A stretch of DNA of 49,539 nt from Alloyangia mangrovi (GCF_002300555.2 NZ_NTHN02000041.1:1-49539); one strand, 5' to 3'. Counted from the stretch's first letter, positions 1 to 11,848 are shown. Notes: generated by a model from the letters alone, not told the origin. Numbers and translations are program-made.

Positions 1-210
1 GGCGATCTCGCGCGCTACTGCGACCCCGGCGCGCCCGAGAGCCTGCGCGCCGCGCTCGCGGCCACGCTGGCCGACCCGGGTGCCGCCGCCCGCGCCGACG
101 CGCTGCGCGCGCATGTCGCCCGGCACATGTCCTGGGAGGGCTACGCCCGCGCCACCGCCGAGGCCTACCAGCGCGCGCTGCAGAGCCCGCCAAAGGCGCC
201 CCCCGCCTGA
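1..210 (+). CDS. Glycosyltransferase family 4, C-terminal end (partial)
   Basis: This is the last 69 codons of a gene that begins before the window; the reading frame is open from base 1 and stops with TGA at 208-210. The residues match the C-terminal tail of GT4 (group 1) glycosyltransferases: a segment like CDPGAPESLRAAL, a short DP loop, then a helix with SWEGYARATAEAYQRAL, where the Trp/Glu before the final helix is typical. The catalytic part is not visible, so neither the donor sugar nor the acceptor can be given. Its place upstream of polysaccharide genes suggests a role in exopolysaccharide assembly at the inner membrane. Confidence 0.7.
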   Translation, partial: GDLARYCDPGAPESLRAALAATLADPGAAARADALRAHVARHMSWEGYARATAEAYQRALQSPPKAPPA

Positions 211-215
211 GCCCA

Positions 216-1109
216 GTGGCCAATCCCTGCCGCCGCTGCTCGCCGGCGAGATCGCCCGGGCCGGCAGCGAGGCGACCGAGCAGAAGATCCGCTTCGGCGC
301 CGGCTGGCAGGCGCCGGAGGAGGGGCTGCGCCGGACCTCCGCGCCGCGCGCCGAACTCTGGCTGCGCGGGGACCGCGCGTTGCGCCCCGGGCAGGAGGCG
401 CTCCTGCTGCACCTCGGCCTTTGCGGCACACGACCCGACGGAGAACCCGCCGAGCTGCGCGTCCATTGTGGCGGTAGCTGCCTCTATGCCGCGCCGGTCA
501 CCGGCGCCGGCCTGCCCGGCGAGCTGCTGCTGCACCTGCCCGCCAGCGCGCTCGATGGGGCGGGCGAGCTGCCGCTGGTGCTCGAGCTACCCCCCCGGCC
601 TCGGTCTCGGCTTCGCGCGGCTGCTCGATCCCGAGCTTTGCAACCCGCTCTATCTCCTTCCCAACCCGCAGGACTGGAGCTTTGGCCTGCTGCCGCAGGA
701 GATCGACCTCGGCCTCGCGGCGCAGCGCGCCCTGCTCGCCCCGGGCCTGCAGGCCAGTGCCGCCTGGGGCGCCGGATCGCGCGCGCCGCACCTGGCGCTC
801 TTCCTGCCGATCCTGCCCGGCGCCCCGGCGCAGCGCCTCGTTCTGAGCCTGCGCCCGGTGGCCAGCCCCGAGGCCCCCTCGGGCGCGCGGTTCTCCTGCA
901 ACGGCAGGCTGCTGGCCGAGCCGCGCTGGCAAAACAGCACCCCGGTCGAGCTTGAGCTCGAACTGCAGGAGGCCGACCTGCAGGCCGCCCCCGCGGTGCT
1001 GCTGATCGAGCCGCTCTCCCCGGCCACCCCGGCGGATCTCGGCCTCGGGCAGGAGCGCGGCCTGGCCGGGCTCGGGCTCTTCGACCTCAGCCTGACACCG
1101 GAGGGATGA
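216..1109 (+). pseudogene. Beta-rich protein next to glycosyltransferases, frameshifted at a C7 run
   Basis: The intended protein is read in one frame up to about 590 (segment IRFGAGWQAPEEGLRR) and in the next frame after the C7 run at 590-596, continuing through NPQDWSFGLLPQEIDLGL to the stop at 1107-1109. Removing one C joins the halves cleanly. The start is unclear: a GTG at 216 lies in the downstream frame, while the first half has no good start after the upstream stop. The stop overlaps the next ATG (ATGA at 1106-1109), so the two genes are translationally coupled. The pattern 'I-FG-GW-PE---R' followed by alternating hydrophobic strands is shared with the next gene, which makes them paralogues. 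I recognise no named family. An accessory carbohydrate-associated beta-sandwich is a guess from context. Confidence 0.55.
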
Positions 1110-1612
1110 GCGCCATGCTGCTGCCGTCCAACAGCCGTTTCGAGCAGCCCATGGAGGGGCGCGAGCTGAGCACCGGGATCCGCCTCGGCCGCGGCTGGCA
1201 CACCGGGGACCCCGCGGACGCAGGCGCGGCCTGGACCCGCAGCCCGCGCGCCACGCTGCAGATCTCCGCCGGACATTTTCCCGAGCCGGTGCCGCTGCGC
1301 CTGACCCTGCGGGCCTTTTGCGCCAGCCCGGAGCGGCAGGGCACGCTGCGCCTGCTCAGCCCCGGCCAGCCGGTTCTGCAGCGCGTGCTCACCAGCACCG
1401 CGCCGGTCACCCTGCTGCTGCCGACGCCGCGCCACGCGCCGGGAGCGGAAAGCACCGCGCTCACCCTCGCCTTCGACCTCTTCGGCAGCCCGCTGCTGGA
1501 GGGCACCGGACCCGACGAGCGCCAGCTCGGCCTCGCGCTCCTCGATGTCACCCCGCGCTGGCCTCTGCGCCGGCGCCTGAACGCGGTGCTGTCCCGGCTG
1601 CGGCGCGGCTGA
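1106..1612 (+). CDS. Small beta-rich protein, paralogue of the preceding gene
   Basis: The protein has 168 residues and starts at the ATG that overlaps the upstream stop; a second ATG lies at 1115. It contains IRLGRGWHTGDPADAG, then PRATLQISAG and a run of short hydrophobic strands, and ends in a basic tail (PLRRRLNAVLSRLRRG). The N-terminal pattern parallels the upstream protein (GW motif about 30 residues in, then PRA-L strands). No signal peptide or membrane segment is visible. The function is unknown. The tight coupling and the neighbouring glycosyltransferase and gmd genes imply a role in polysaccharide synthesis or in regulating a glycosyltransferase. Confidence 0.6.
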   Translation: MSAMLLPSNSRFEQPMEGRELSTGIRLGRGWHTGDPADAGAAWTRSPRATLQISAGHFPEPVPLRLTLRAFCASPERQGTLRLLSPGQPVLQRVLTSTAPVTLLLPTPRHAPGAESTALTLAFDLFGSPLLEGTGPDERQLGLALLDVTPRWPLRRRLNAVLSRLRRG

Positions 1613-2827
<1,215 letters not shown>

Positions 2828-2870
2828 GCCGCCTGACCCACCGACTGCCCTTTTGCCCAAGGAAATCCCG

Positions 2871-5442
2871 ATGAGCCCGCTGCTCTCCAAGCTCCGCTCC
2901 ACCGCCCGCCGGGTGCTGAAGGGCCCACCGCCGCCGCCCGATGGCCACCAGTACCACGGCGCCTTCCGCGGCAGTCTCGACGGGCTCTCCGATGACGGTG
3001 TTCTGCGCGGCTGGGTGATCCGCCACGACAGCAAGAAAGGCCGGGTGCCGGTCGGGCTCTACGCCGGGACCACCCTGATCGACGCCCGCGTCGCCGACGA
3101 GCTGCGCGAGGACGTGCGCGACGTGACCGGCGGCGAGACGACCTGCGGCTTCCAGTTCCGCCTGTCGGAAATCCACCACCAGAAGATCGCCGAGGCCGGC
3201 GGCGCGCTGCGCCTGCGCATCGAGGGGCCGGAGGGGATCGAGCTGGGACGGCTGCAGCTCGAGGTCGAGGACGCCGCGCCCGGCGCTGGCGCCGACATGG
3301 TGACCGGCTGCCGCTTCGCGCTGAAGCGCGAGCTGGCGGCCCTGCGCGCGCTGCTGGACGAGACGCCCCCCGGTCGAGGCCCTGCCCTCCGCGCCGGAGC
3401 CGCGCCCCGCGCTGAGCCGCCACCGCAATCTCCTGACCACCGAGCGGCTGGTCCCCGATATCCCGAAGAGCGGCCAGCCCGCCTATCTCGATTACGTGCG
3501 CTACCGCTACCGGCTGAACGAGCGCTTCCCGGTCGAGCCCGGGCTCGAATGCCAGGACCACTACCTCTACTGGTACATGAGCGCCTACCGCAGCGGCGAG
3601 AACCACCGCATCCCGATCTCGGCGCAGCAGATCGCCTATCTCAACGCGCCGCAGACCATGGGCGGGCAGACCAATACGCTCACCCGCGTCATGTGGTGGC
3701 GGCTCATGGGCCGACCCGACATGCTGGGACGGCTCAACCTCAACGACCGCGACGCCTATCTCGACGTGCTGTTCTGGTGGGCGCACCAGGACGTGGCCAC
3801 GCTCTACTTCGAGGATTGCCTGGTGCCGGAGCAGGTCGCCGAGGCGCTGCGCGAGGTGCCCCCGGCACGCCGGCTCGCCGCCTTCCCGCTGAGCCAGTTC
3901 GCCGCGCGCTTCCACGCCGAGAACCCGAAACTGAAGTTCCTCGACATCGAGACCGCCGAGGGCCGCAAGACCCTGCTGCTGATCCTGCTGTTGCAGGCGG
4001 CGCAGCGCCCCGACCTGTTGCGCTACATCCCGCAGGAGCAGATCGACGCGCTGCTCGCCCCGGGCGCTTCCGGCGGCGCCTCGGAACTCGAGCTCTTCGT
4101 CAACGCCCTCCTCGAGGACGGCACCGGGGAAGAACAGGCAGATCCCATTGCCCTGCCCCGCGCCCGCTACGCCGCGGCGCTGCGCCGCAAGTACTTCGAC
4201 CTCGGCAGCCGCGCCTTCCTGACCTTCGACCAGGCCGGCAACCGTTTCGAGGCCGCCGCCATGCCGCTGCCCGATCCCGCCCGCCGCGAGGTCGACGTGC
4301 AGCTAATCGGCCCGCTCGCCAAGGCCTCGGGCCTCGGCCAGGCCACGCGGCTCTCGGCCGAGATCCTGCGCGCCACCGGGCTTGACGTGCGCGGCGTCGA
4401 CTTCGACCTCGACAACCCGGCACCCGAGGGCTTCTCCTCGGAGACGCTGATCGAGGACTACGGCCCGGCCAAGATCAACCTGCTTCACCTCAACGCGGAA
4501 TCCGTGCCGCTGGCCTATTCCTACCAGCCCGATGTCTTCTCGGGCGCCTACAACATCGGCTACTTCTTCTGGGAACTCGACATGCCGGCCTATTGCCACT
4601 ACCTCGGCATGTCGCTGCTCGACGAGATCTGGGTCTCCACCGAGTACGGGCTGCGGATCTACAAGCCGGGGGCCGAGGGCAAGCCGGTGGTCAACGTCGG
4701 CATGTGCTACGAGGAGCACCCCGACATCACCCGCGAGACCGCCCGCGGCTTCGTCGAGGCACGCTTCGGCTTCGACGAGAGCCACCACGTCTGCCTCGTC
4801 GCCTTCGACAGCTTCTCCTTCGTGCAGCGCAAGAACCCGGTGGCGGTGCTCGAAGCCTTCCAGCAAGCCTTCGAGGGGGTGCCCGAGGCGCGGCTGGTGG
4901 TGAAGACGCAGAACCGCACCAAGGTGTTCGACCCGGTGCAGGTGGCGCTCTGGAACCGCGTCGACGCGATCATCGAGAGCGATCCGCGCATCGTGGTGAT
5001 GAACGAGACGCTGAGCTACCGCGACCTGCTGCAGCTCAAGGCCGGTTCGGATTGCTACATCTCGCTGCACAAGTCCGAGGGCTGGGGCTTTGGCATGATC
5101 GAGGCCATGGCGCTGAAGGTGCCGGTGATCTGCACCGCCTATTCCGGCAACATGGACTTCTGCTCGGACGAGACCGCCTGGCTGGTGGATTACGAGGAGG
5201 TGCCACTCGAGCAGGGCGACTACATCTTCGTGCGCGAGGGCTCGCTCTGGGCCGAGCCCTCGGTCACCGATGCCGCCCGCCAGCTGCGCGCCGCGCGCGA
5301 CAACCCAGAGGCCAGCCGCGCCAAGGCCGAGGCGGCCTATTCCCACATCCGGGAGAATTTCTCGGTGGAGGCCATCGCCGGACGCTACGGCGGGCGGCTG
5401 CGGGAGATCCTCGCCGAGCTGCAGGCGCCGCGGGCGAGCTGA
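2871..5442 (+). CDS. Large GT4 glycosyltransferase with N-terminal beta domain (frameshift in sequence)
   Basis: The intended protein is about 856 residues. It begins at the ATG at 2871 (AAGGA upstream). The frame changes at the C6 run at 3366-3371; removing one C links DETPP to VEALPSAPEPRPALSR, and the total length is then divisible by three. The N-terminal ~150 residues form a beta-rich domain (FRGSLDGLSDDGVLRGWV, VPVGLYAGT) like those fused to other bacterial glycosyltransferases. A helical middle part follows (YWYMSAYRSGENHR). The C-terminal GT4 domain has the nucleotide-sugar motif EGWGFGMIEA (E-x7-E intact) and VICTAYSGNMDF. It probably adds a sugar to the polysaccharide repeat or glycosylates a surface molecule. 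It follows gmd by 43 bp and is likely in the same operon. Confidence 0.8.
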
Positions 5443-5452
5443 GCCCGGGGCG

Positions 5453-6466
5453 TCAGACCCAGCTTCCCACCGCCAGCACCGCGCAGGCGGTGGCGACCCG
5501 CGCGCCGCTGAGATCCCAGGCCGAGATCTCGGCGCTGCCCGAGGCCAGCGTGCCGACCGAGAGCAGCTGCGCGGCCCCCGAGGCACAGCTGCCGCTCACC
5601 ACGGGCGGCGCGGCAAACCCTGCCGGGTAGCTCCAGCTGACCGCCCCCGCCGCGCTGCTGGTCAGCGTGTGCCAGCAAAGCTGGGTGCCGTCCGCCAGCC
5701 GCCAGGTAGCTGCCCGCCGCCCCCCGAGCCCTGCTCGAGCAGTGCCCCCGGTGCTCTCGCCTGCCGCCTGCGCCACCGTGCCGAGCACGCCCGAGCCGCA
5801 GAGCGCGCCATCGACCCGCGCGCCCTGCGGCAGATGCGCCACGCCGGTGGTCGCCGACAGGCTCAGCCCGATCCGCCAACCCGCGCCATCCTCCGAGACC
5901 TTCACCGAGAAATCATCCTCCCCGGCGCAGCCCATCTCGGCACGGCCCGACCAGCCGGACTGGAAGAGCAGGCTGGCGGTGTCGCCCGCCGCCGCCTTGT
6001 TGATCTTCAGCTGGTGGCCAGCTCCGGCGTGGCTGAGCAGCGTCGCCTCCGAGGCCACCGCCAGCCGGTTCACCGCGTCGGGCGCGGCGTTCACCCCGAG
6101 CTCGAGCATCTGGCCCCGGCTCGGCAGCGACATCTCCTGCCAGTCGCCCTCCTGCCAGACCAGCGCCGCCGCCTCGTCGAGCACGAAGGCCAGCCAGCCC
6201 GGCCCCGGCGCGAGGAACTGCCAGGCCGTGCCGTCCCAGAAGGCCAGCGCCCCGCCCTGCCCCGACCAGGCGCCGCCCGCCGCCGCAGGCAGCAGGTAGC
6301 GCGCGCCGGGCGCGGGCTCGGCGGGAGGGTCGGGAAGCGTGCGGCTCTGCACCGCCAGCTGCACCAGCGCGTCGAGCCGCAGCAGCGCCTCGTTGTGGGT
6401 GACGTGCTTCTGCGCCTGCGCCGGGGCGAGATAGGGCAGCGAGAGGTTGGCGGACAGATCGGACAT
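5453..6466 (-). CDS. DUF2793 domain protein (phage/GTA tail-like)
   Basis: The protein has 337 residues as read. The N-terminal segment LSLPYLAPAQAQKHVTHNEA is the hallmark of DUF2793, a family seen in Rhodobacteraceae near phage-like and gene-transfer-agent tail genes and in stand-alone surface loci. An AGGGAG lies upstream of the ATG at 6464-6466. The C-terminal part carries ADGTQLCWHTLTSS, typical of tail-fibre-like end domains. Around 5715-5745 the translation looks locally out of frame: shifting one base yields ALLEQGSGGGG, the expected glycine-rich linker before LADGTQ, so a pair of compensating indels is likely. It converges on the GT4 gene with only 10 bp between the stops. Its link to the polysaccharide cluster is unexplained. 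Confidence 0.75.
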   Translation of the reverse strand: MSDLSANLSLPYLAPAQAQKHVTHNEALLRLDALVQLAVQSRTLPDPPAEPAPGARYLLPAAAGGAWSGQGGALAFWDGTAWQFLAPGPGWLAFVLDEAAALVWQEGDWQEMSLPSRGQMLELGVNAAPDAVNRLAVASEATLLSHAGAGHQLKINKAAAGDTASLLFQSGWSGRAEMGCAGEDDFSVKVSEDGAGWRIGLSLSATTGVAHLPQGARVDGALCGSGVLGTVAQAAGESTGGTARAGLGGRRAATWRLADGTQLCWHTLTSSAAGAVSWSYPAGFAAPPVVSGSCASGAAQLLSVGTLASGSAEISAWDLSGARVATACAVLAVGSWV

Positions 6467-6608
6467 GCGGCGGCTCCCTGCGCGATGCCCCCTCGCGGAG
6501 GCTCATGGCAGGCAGGGTAGGCGCAGCGCCCCTAAGCGGATCCTGCACCGCCGCGCGCGCGAAGCGCAACGGCCCGGGCGCCGCTTGGAGATGCCTCGAG
6601 AGAGGGTC

Positions 6609-6632
6609 GATCCGGGCGAAACCGCCCGGATC
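6609..6632 (-). terminator. Candidate hairpin terminator after the CAP-domain gene
   Basis: A 10-bp perfect stem (GATCCGGGCG at 6609-6618, complement at 6623-6632) with a 4-nt loop lies 24 bp beyond the stop codon of the minus-strand gene ending at 6657. It lacks a clear T run, so the terminator call is tentative. Confidence 0.4.
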
Positions 6633-6656
6633 AGAGACTGTTTTCGGCTCAGGCCC

Positions 6657-8714
6657 TCAGGCCAGCTCGAGCCGCGCCCCGGTCATCAGGTCGAGATCGG
6701 TGCCCAGCAGCACCAGGTCCGATCCGCCCGCGGTCAGCAGCAGGTCGTCGCCGTCCTGCACGAAGGCCGCCCGCGCCGCGGCGGTGTCGGCAAAGCCGAA
6801 GCCCTCGAGCCGCAGCGTGTCCCAGGCCTCGAAATCAGCGATCGTGGCGCTGCCGCCGCTGGCGAAGAGGAAGAGATCCGCATGGGCGCCGCCGACCAGG
6901 ATGTCGTCGCCGGTGCCGCCGTCGAGCACGTCATCGATGCCCTGACCCCGCATCCAGGCCTCGTAATCGGCCTCGGTGCCGGCGATGAACTCGGCGCTCT
7001 GGGCAAAGCCCTGCACCACCTCGGACCGGCTCATCCCGCCGTCCAGCCGCGCCGTCCAGTTGGCGAGCCCGGTGGCATCCGCATCCCGGCCCAGCACGTT
7101 GTTGTAGAGCAGGTCGACGAAAGCGCCGTTGTCGAGCGCGCCGTAGGTTTTCTGGAACTCGGCGCTCTGCACGAAGCCGTCGACCACCTCGAGATAGGCC
7201 CGCCCGTCGGCGAGCCGGCCGCTCCAGTTATCGAAGCCGGTGACATCCGGTGCGCGGTCCAGCGTCGCCTGGTAGAGCCGGAAGACATCGTCACCCCAGG
7301 AGGCCGCGCCGCCCTCGGACAGGGCGTGGTGGATGCCGTAGGCCGCCGCATCCGCCGCGGTCTTGGCGATGAACTCGGCGCTCTGCGAGAAGCCGAGCAC
7401 CACCTCGGGGCGGCTCCAGGAACCCCCGTCGAGCCGCGCGGTCCAGTTGGCCAGCCCGGTGGCATCGGGATCGCGGTCCAGCACGTTGTTGTAGAGCAGG
7501 GTGACGAAGCCTTCGTTGTCCAGCGCGCCGTAGGTTTTCTGGAACTCGGCGCTGCCGGTGAAGCCGCTCGCGACCTCCTCCAGCGTCTTCGCGCCGCTCT
7601 CGAGCCGCGCCGACCAGTTGCCGTAACCCTCGAGGTTGGGGGCGCGGTCCAGCGTCGCGAGGTAGAGCCGGTAGACCGTGTCACCCTCGGCCGGGCCCTC
7701 GAAAGCCTGATCGCCGAAGAGCAGGTCGTCGCCGCCGCCGCCGAGCAGCGTGTCCGACCCGCCGCCGCCGATCAGGGTCTGGTCGACCTCGCCGAGGCCC
7801 TGCAGCAGCTCGTCCGCCGGCGTGCCCTGGAGCAGCGCCGCCGAGGAGATGAGATCGCCCGCCACCGCCTCGCCCGCGATGGCGTCGAGCTTGAGGTTCT
7901 CGTCTCCCATGGCGACGCTGTAGCTCAACTCGCCGGAGATTCCCGCGCCCGAGAAGCTGACCTCGTAGACCCCCTCCGGCAGCACCAACTGGTAGCCGCC
8001 CGAGGCCCAGCTCGTGGTGGTATAGGTGCCCGCGGCGCCGGTGGCGATGACGGTGATGCCGCCCAGCCCCTCGCCGATGTCGTAGAAATCATCGCCGTCG
8101 GCATCGTCGATCACCACCCCCAGGAGCTGCGCCTGGTAATCGGCGCGGGTGCCGAAGTCCTGCGTCATCGCATAGGGGCCGATGCCGCCCGAGGCGGCGG
8201 CGACGCCGATGCCGACCTCGGTCACCCCCGAGGAGAGGATGGCGTTGCGGTGCCCGGCCGGGCTCTGCATGCCGCCGGTGCCCACGCCCCAGTCGATGTA
8301 GAAGGCGGCGTGGCTGTGCAGCGGATCCTCGGCATAGGCAAAGACGTTCTCGTTGAGCCGGGTCCAGCCGGTGTAGCCCGCCGCCACGACCCGGTCGCGC
8401 AGCACCGGCTCGTCGTCGATCTGGTGGGCCTGGGTCTTGGTGTCGATCATCAGCTGGGTGTGGTCGTCGGCGGCATCGGCCAGGGCGCTGTTCCAGGCCA
8501 GCGGCGCCACCGGGTCATAGGCGGCGAGCTGCTGCTTGAAGAGATCGAGGTCGACGCCGAAGTAGTCCAGCGCCTGGGTGATGTTGGCCTGCGCGCCGGT
8601 GCCGCTGGCGGCATCCGAGATCAGCGCATCGAACTCCCCCGTCGGGTCGAGGCGGGCGCGGTTGATGTATTCCAGCATCTGCTGTTCGAAGGCGGTGGGG
8701 GTCTGGGTCGACAT
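6657..8714 (-). CDS. Secreted CAP-domain/RTX/DUF4214 modular protein
   Basis: The protein has 685 residues. The start is the ATG at 8712-8714, preceded by AAGGAT. Residues ~10-195 form a CAP (SCP/YkwD-like) domain: FEQQMLEYINRARLDP, then HTQLM, NENVF, SPAGHRNAILS. Residues ~196-285 resemble an SdrD/SpaA-type beta domain beginning VVIDDADGDDFYD. Next come glycine-aspartate RTX repeats (GGGGSDTLLGGGGDD), two tandem DUF4214 units (VYRLYLATLDRAP, YNNVLDRDPDATGLANWT and a second copy), one more RTX turn (VLDGGTGDDILVGG) and a C-terminal domain with WDTLRLEGFGFAD. There is no N-terminal signal peptide. RTX repeats plus an uncleaved C-terminal signal point to type I secretion, but no HlyB/HlyD-type transporter is in the window. 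A surface or matrix protein is the likely role. Confidence 0.8.
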   Translation of the reverse strand: MSTQTPTAFEQQMLEYINRARLDPTGEFDALISDAASGTGAQANITQALDYFGVDLDLFKQQLAAYDPVAPLAWNSALADAADDHTQLMIDTKTQAHQIDDEPVLRDRVVAAGYTGWTRLNENVFAYAEDPLHSHAAFYIDWGVGTGGMQSPAGHRNAILSSGVTEVGIGVAAASGGIGPYAMTQDFGTRADYQAQLLGVVIDDADGDDFYDIGEGLGGITVIATGAAGTYTTTSWASGGYQLVLPEGVYEVSFSGAGISGELSYSVAMGDENLKLDAIAGEAVAGDLISSAALLQGTPADELLQGLGEVDQTLIGGGGSDTLLGGGGDDLLFGDQAFEGPAEGDTVYRLYLATLDRAPNLEGYGNWSARLESGAKTLEEVASGFTGSAEFQKTYGALDNEGFVTLLYNNVLDRDPDATGLANWTARLDGGSWSRPEVVLGFSQSAEFIAKTAADAAAYGIHHALSEGGAASWGDDVFRLYQATLDRAPDVTGFDNWSGRLADGRAYLEVVDGFVQSAEFQKTYGALDNGAFVDLLYNNVLGRDADATGLANWTARLDGGMSRSEVVQGFAQSAEFIAGTEADYEAWMRGQGIDDVLDGGTGDDILVGGAHADLFLFASGGSATIADFEAWDTLRLEGFGFADTAAARAAFVQDGDDLLLTAGGSDLVLLGTDLDLMTGARLELA

Positions 8715-8897
8715 GATATCCTTCGTGTTTCTACTCTGGTGCTTGGGAAATTCCGAACTTCTGAAACTCTGAAAACTCTGGAAGCGGGGCTTACAGGTAG
8801 GTCTAACCGGCCAAAAGTAACCCACTCCCCCCCCTCATCGGCTATAGGCTTGGCGAGGACCGGCGCTGGCCCGGCTCTGGCCTGCCGCGGGCCGGCC

Positions 8898-11662
8898 CTA
8901 GAACAGCAACATGTCATCGTGAATGTCAGATTGAAGCACCCCCTGCAGGGTGATGCTGCTGCCTTGGGCGGAAAACACCACCCCCTGTTCCCCCTGCTCC
9001 AGATGCGCCCGGATCTCCGCCGCCGAGCCGAAACCAAAGCCCTCGAAGACCAGCAGGTCCCAGCGCTCGAGATCGGCCACCACATGGGTGCCCCGCGCCT
9101 CGGCGCGGAAGACGAAGCGGTCCGAGAGCATGCCGCCGACCAGCAGGTTGGTCCCGCCGCCGCCGTCGAGCAGGTCGTCCTCGCCGGTCCCGCGCAGGAA
9201 GGCCAGCAGGTCCGGGGCGCTGCGGGCGGTGAACTCGGCGCTCTGGGAAAAGCCGCGCACCACCTCGGCGCGGCTCATCCCCGCCTCGAGCCGGGCGGTC
9301 CAGTTGGCCTGCCCCGCCGCGTCGCCCTCGCGGCCCAGCACGTTGCGGTAGAGCTGCGCGACGAAGCCCGCCGCGTCGAGCGCGCCGTAGCTCTGGCGGA
9401 ACTCGGCGCTGGCGGTGAACCCCTCGACCACCTCGGGAAACGGCCGTCCCTGCGCCAGCCGGGCGCTCCAGTTCAGCAGGCCCGGCAGGTCGGGGGCGCG
9501 GTCCAGCACCGCCTGGTAGAGCCGGAAGACATCGTCCGCCCAGCCCTGCTGCAGCGCCTCGCGGCTGTGCCCGGCCGCCCCGGCGGCGCTGGCGGCGATG
9601 AACTCGGCGCTTTCGGAAAACCCCAGGACCACCCGCTCGCGGCTCATCCCCGCCTCGAGCCGCGCGGTCCAGTTGGCCAGCCCCTGCGGCTCGGGCTCCC
9701 GGTCCAGCACGTTGCGGTAGAGCAGCGTCACGAAACCGGCGTCATCGGGGGCGCCATAGGCCTGGCGGAACTCCGGCGCGCCGGTAAAGCCCGCCGCCAC
9801 CGAGACGAGGTCGCGCTCGCCCGAGAGCAGCCGCGCGCTCCAGTTCCACAGGCCCGCGGCATCGGGCGCGCGGTCGAGCGTGGCGCGGTAGAGCCGGTAG
9901 ACCGATCCCGCGACCGGATCGAAGCCGGGGTCGGCCTCCGCGCCGCTCAGCACATCGTCCCCCGGCCCGCCGAGCAGCAGGCTGCCTGCGGCGGTCGGCG
10001 TTTCGCCCGGAGTTTCTCCCGGCGGTTCGCCGGGCGTCTCCTCCGGCGGTTCAGGCTCTGATCCGGGCTCTTCTTCGTCCGGCACCTCCTCCACCGGCTG
10101 CGGCTCGGGGATCGGGCTGGTGTCCAGGTGCCACAGGTCGCGCAGATCCCCGATGTCGAAATCCGCCGCCGAGAGCGGGCTGCCCGCGGCGCTGCGCACC
10201 TGCAGCACATCCGCGCCGATCTTGATCCGCGCGCCGGTCGAACTGGGGGTGATCGTCAGCGCCGCCACCGTGTAGAACCGCCCCATGGCCGAGAGGTCGA
10301 TGCGATCCACCCCCGGCTCGAAATCGTCGATCCGGTCAAGCTCCCCGTCGCCGTCGATCACGAAGACATCCGCCCCGGCGCCGCCGTGCAGCCGGTCCCG
10401 CCCCGGCCCGTCGATCAGCACGTCGTCCCCGGCGCCGCCGCGCAGCGTGTCGTCGCCTGCCCGCCCGCGACCTGGTCGTTGCCCGCGCCGCCCTGCCAGC
10501 TGTCCGCCCCGGCGCCGAGCTGCAGCCTTGCGCCGATCTGCCCCAGCTCGGCACGCAGCAGGCTGATCCCGCCGCCCGAGCCGGGCGGCCCCTCGGGCCA
10601 GCCGCCAGCCACGTAGATCTCCAGCGTCGTCCCTGCCCCGCTGCCGCTGCGCGCCAGCGCCAGCGCGGCGGGATCGCTCAACGCCATGCCCGCGTCATCG
10701 GCCAGCGTTGCCAGGTGCAGCAGCCGCCCGCCGGGCAGCAGGGTCAGCAGGCTGATGCCGTCGTCGCTGCCGCCCGCCACCAGGTAGAGCTGCCCGTCCA
10801 CCACGAGGCTGGCCAGCGCGGTGACCCCGGCGAAGCGCGTGTCCAGATCATCGCCGACAAGGTCGGTCACCCGCATGCCGCCATCCGCCGCCAGCGCCAC
10901 CACCGCCAGATGCCCCGAGCCCGCGCCGATCAGCGCGTAGCTCTGCCCGGCCAGCGTCACCAGCTCGAGCCGGGTCGGCGTGTCGAGAAACAGCCCGTCG
11001 TACACCCGGAGCTGGCGCATATCGCTCAGCCCGCCGGAAGGTGCGATTTCCCATGAATAGAGACTGTTTTCCCCGGGTGAGAGCGCCAGAACCCCGCTCT
11101 GCGTGCCAAGCTCCGCCACCGCCAGCGCCGAGACCGCGCCGATCTCGCGGGCCGAGGTCCCCACGCGCAGGATCCCGTCTGATCCGACCTGCCAGACCTC
11201 GATCCCCGGACCCTGCCGCGCCGCGCTGACCAGAAGATCCGCCCCGCCACCCTGCCCCGGCAGCACGACCAGATCCGCCAGCGCCCGCGCCGCGCCATCG
11301 CCGTAACGCAGCGAGACCCGCTCCGCGAGCGCGCCATCCGCGCCGATCCGCCAGCCCTCGATCCCCGCGCCGGCGCCGCCCGGCACCAGCAGCAGATCCG
11401 CCCCGCCGATCTCGGCGACCAGCAGCCGGCGCGGCGCGGAGAGCCCGGGATTAGAGCCTGCATAGCCCTGCACCGTGGTGATCCCCAGGTCCGCGCTCCA
11501 GCCCAGAAGCCCGGTTCCGGCGCTGTAGATCCGCAGGCCGCCCTCCCCACTTTCCTCCGCAGGCCAGGCCAGCAGCGCCGAGAGCCCCATCATCTGCGCC
11601 GCGCCCGCGGGGCCCAGGTCGGCCCCGGCAAACTGCGTCGTCACATGGCTGAGCTGCCCCAT
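8898..11662 (-). CDS. Secreted beta-propeller-like/RTX/DUF4214 protein (frameshift in sequence)
   Basis: The intended protein is about 921 residues, split by a missing base near the CCC at 10460-10462. Adding one G (minus strand) turns QATTRCAAAPG into AGDDTLRGGAGDDVLIDGPG, a canonical RTX repeat that runs straight into the downstream frame. The N-terminal ~390 residues hold repeated strands of about 45 residues (GIEGWRIGADG, GIEVWQVGSDG, HLAVVALAADGG) that suggest a beta-propeller. RTX repeats and DVFVIDGDGELDRIDDF follow, then a Pro/Glu-rich linker (EPQPVEEVPDEEEP), two tandem DUF4214 units, a final RTX-like motif (DLLDGGGGTNLLVGG) and the shared C-terminal domain (WDLLVFEGFGFGS). It is probably exported by a type I system encoded elsewhere. 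The CAP-domain protein follows it on the same strand. Confidence 0.75.
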
Positions 11663-11848
11663 CTCGCGTCCCGCGTCCTGCCCGGCGTGGCCTCCAGCTA
11701 TGCCCCCGCCGCCCTCGCCACGTGGTTAACGCCGTGCCCTGAAATCCGCGCAAAATGTCTCGCATTGTCGAGAACTGCCGCGCGCGGTTGCGCGCCCCGC
11801 CGCGCTCCGGCATGACCTAGGGCAAGAGCCCCGGCAGAGAGACCGACC

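Noticed and set aside
6447-10061. Very long open frame on the plus strand (1204 codons) opposite the RTX genes
   Set aside because: It is the antisense shadow of two GC-rich repeat proteins. Its translation is low-complexity Arg/Ala/Gly-rich with no domain, while the minus strand encodes clear CAP, RTX and DUF4214 domains.
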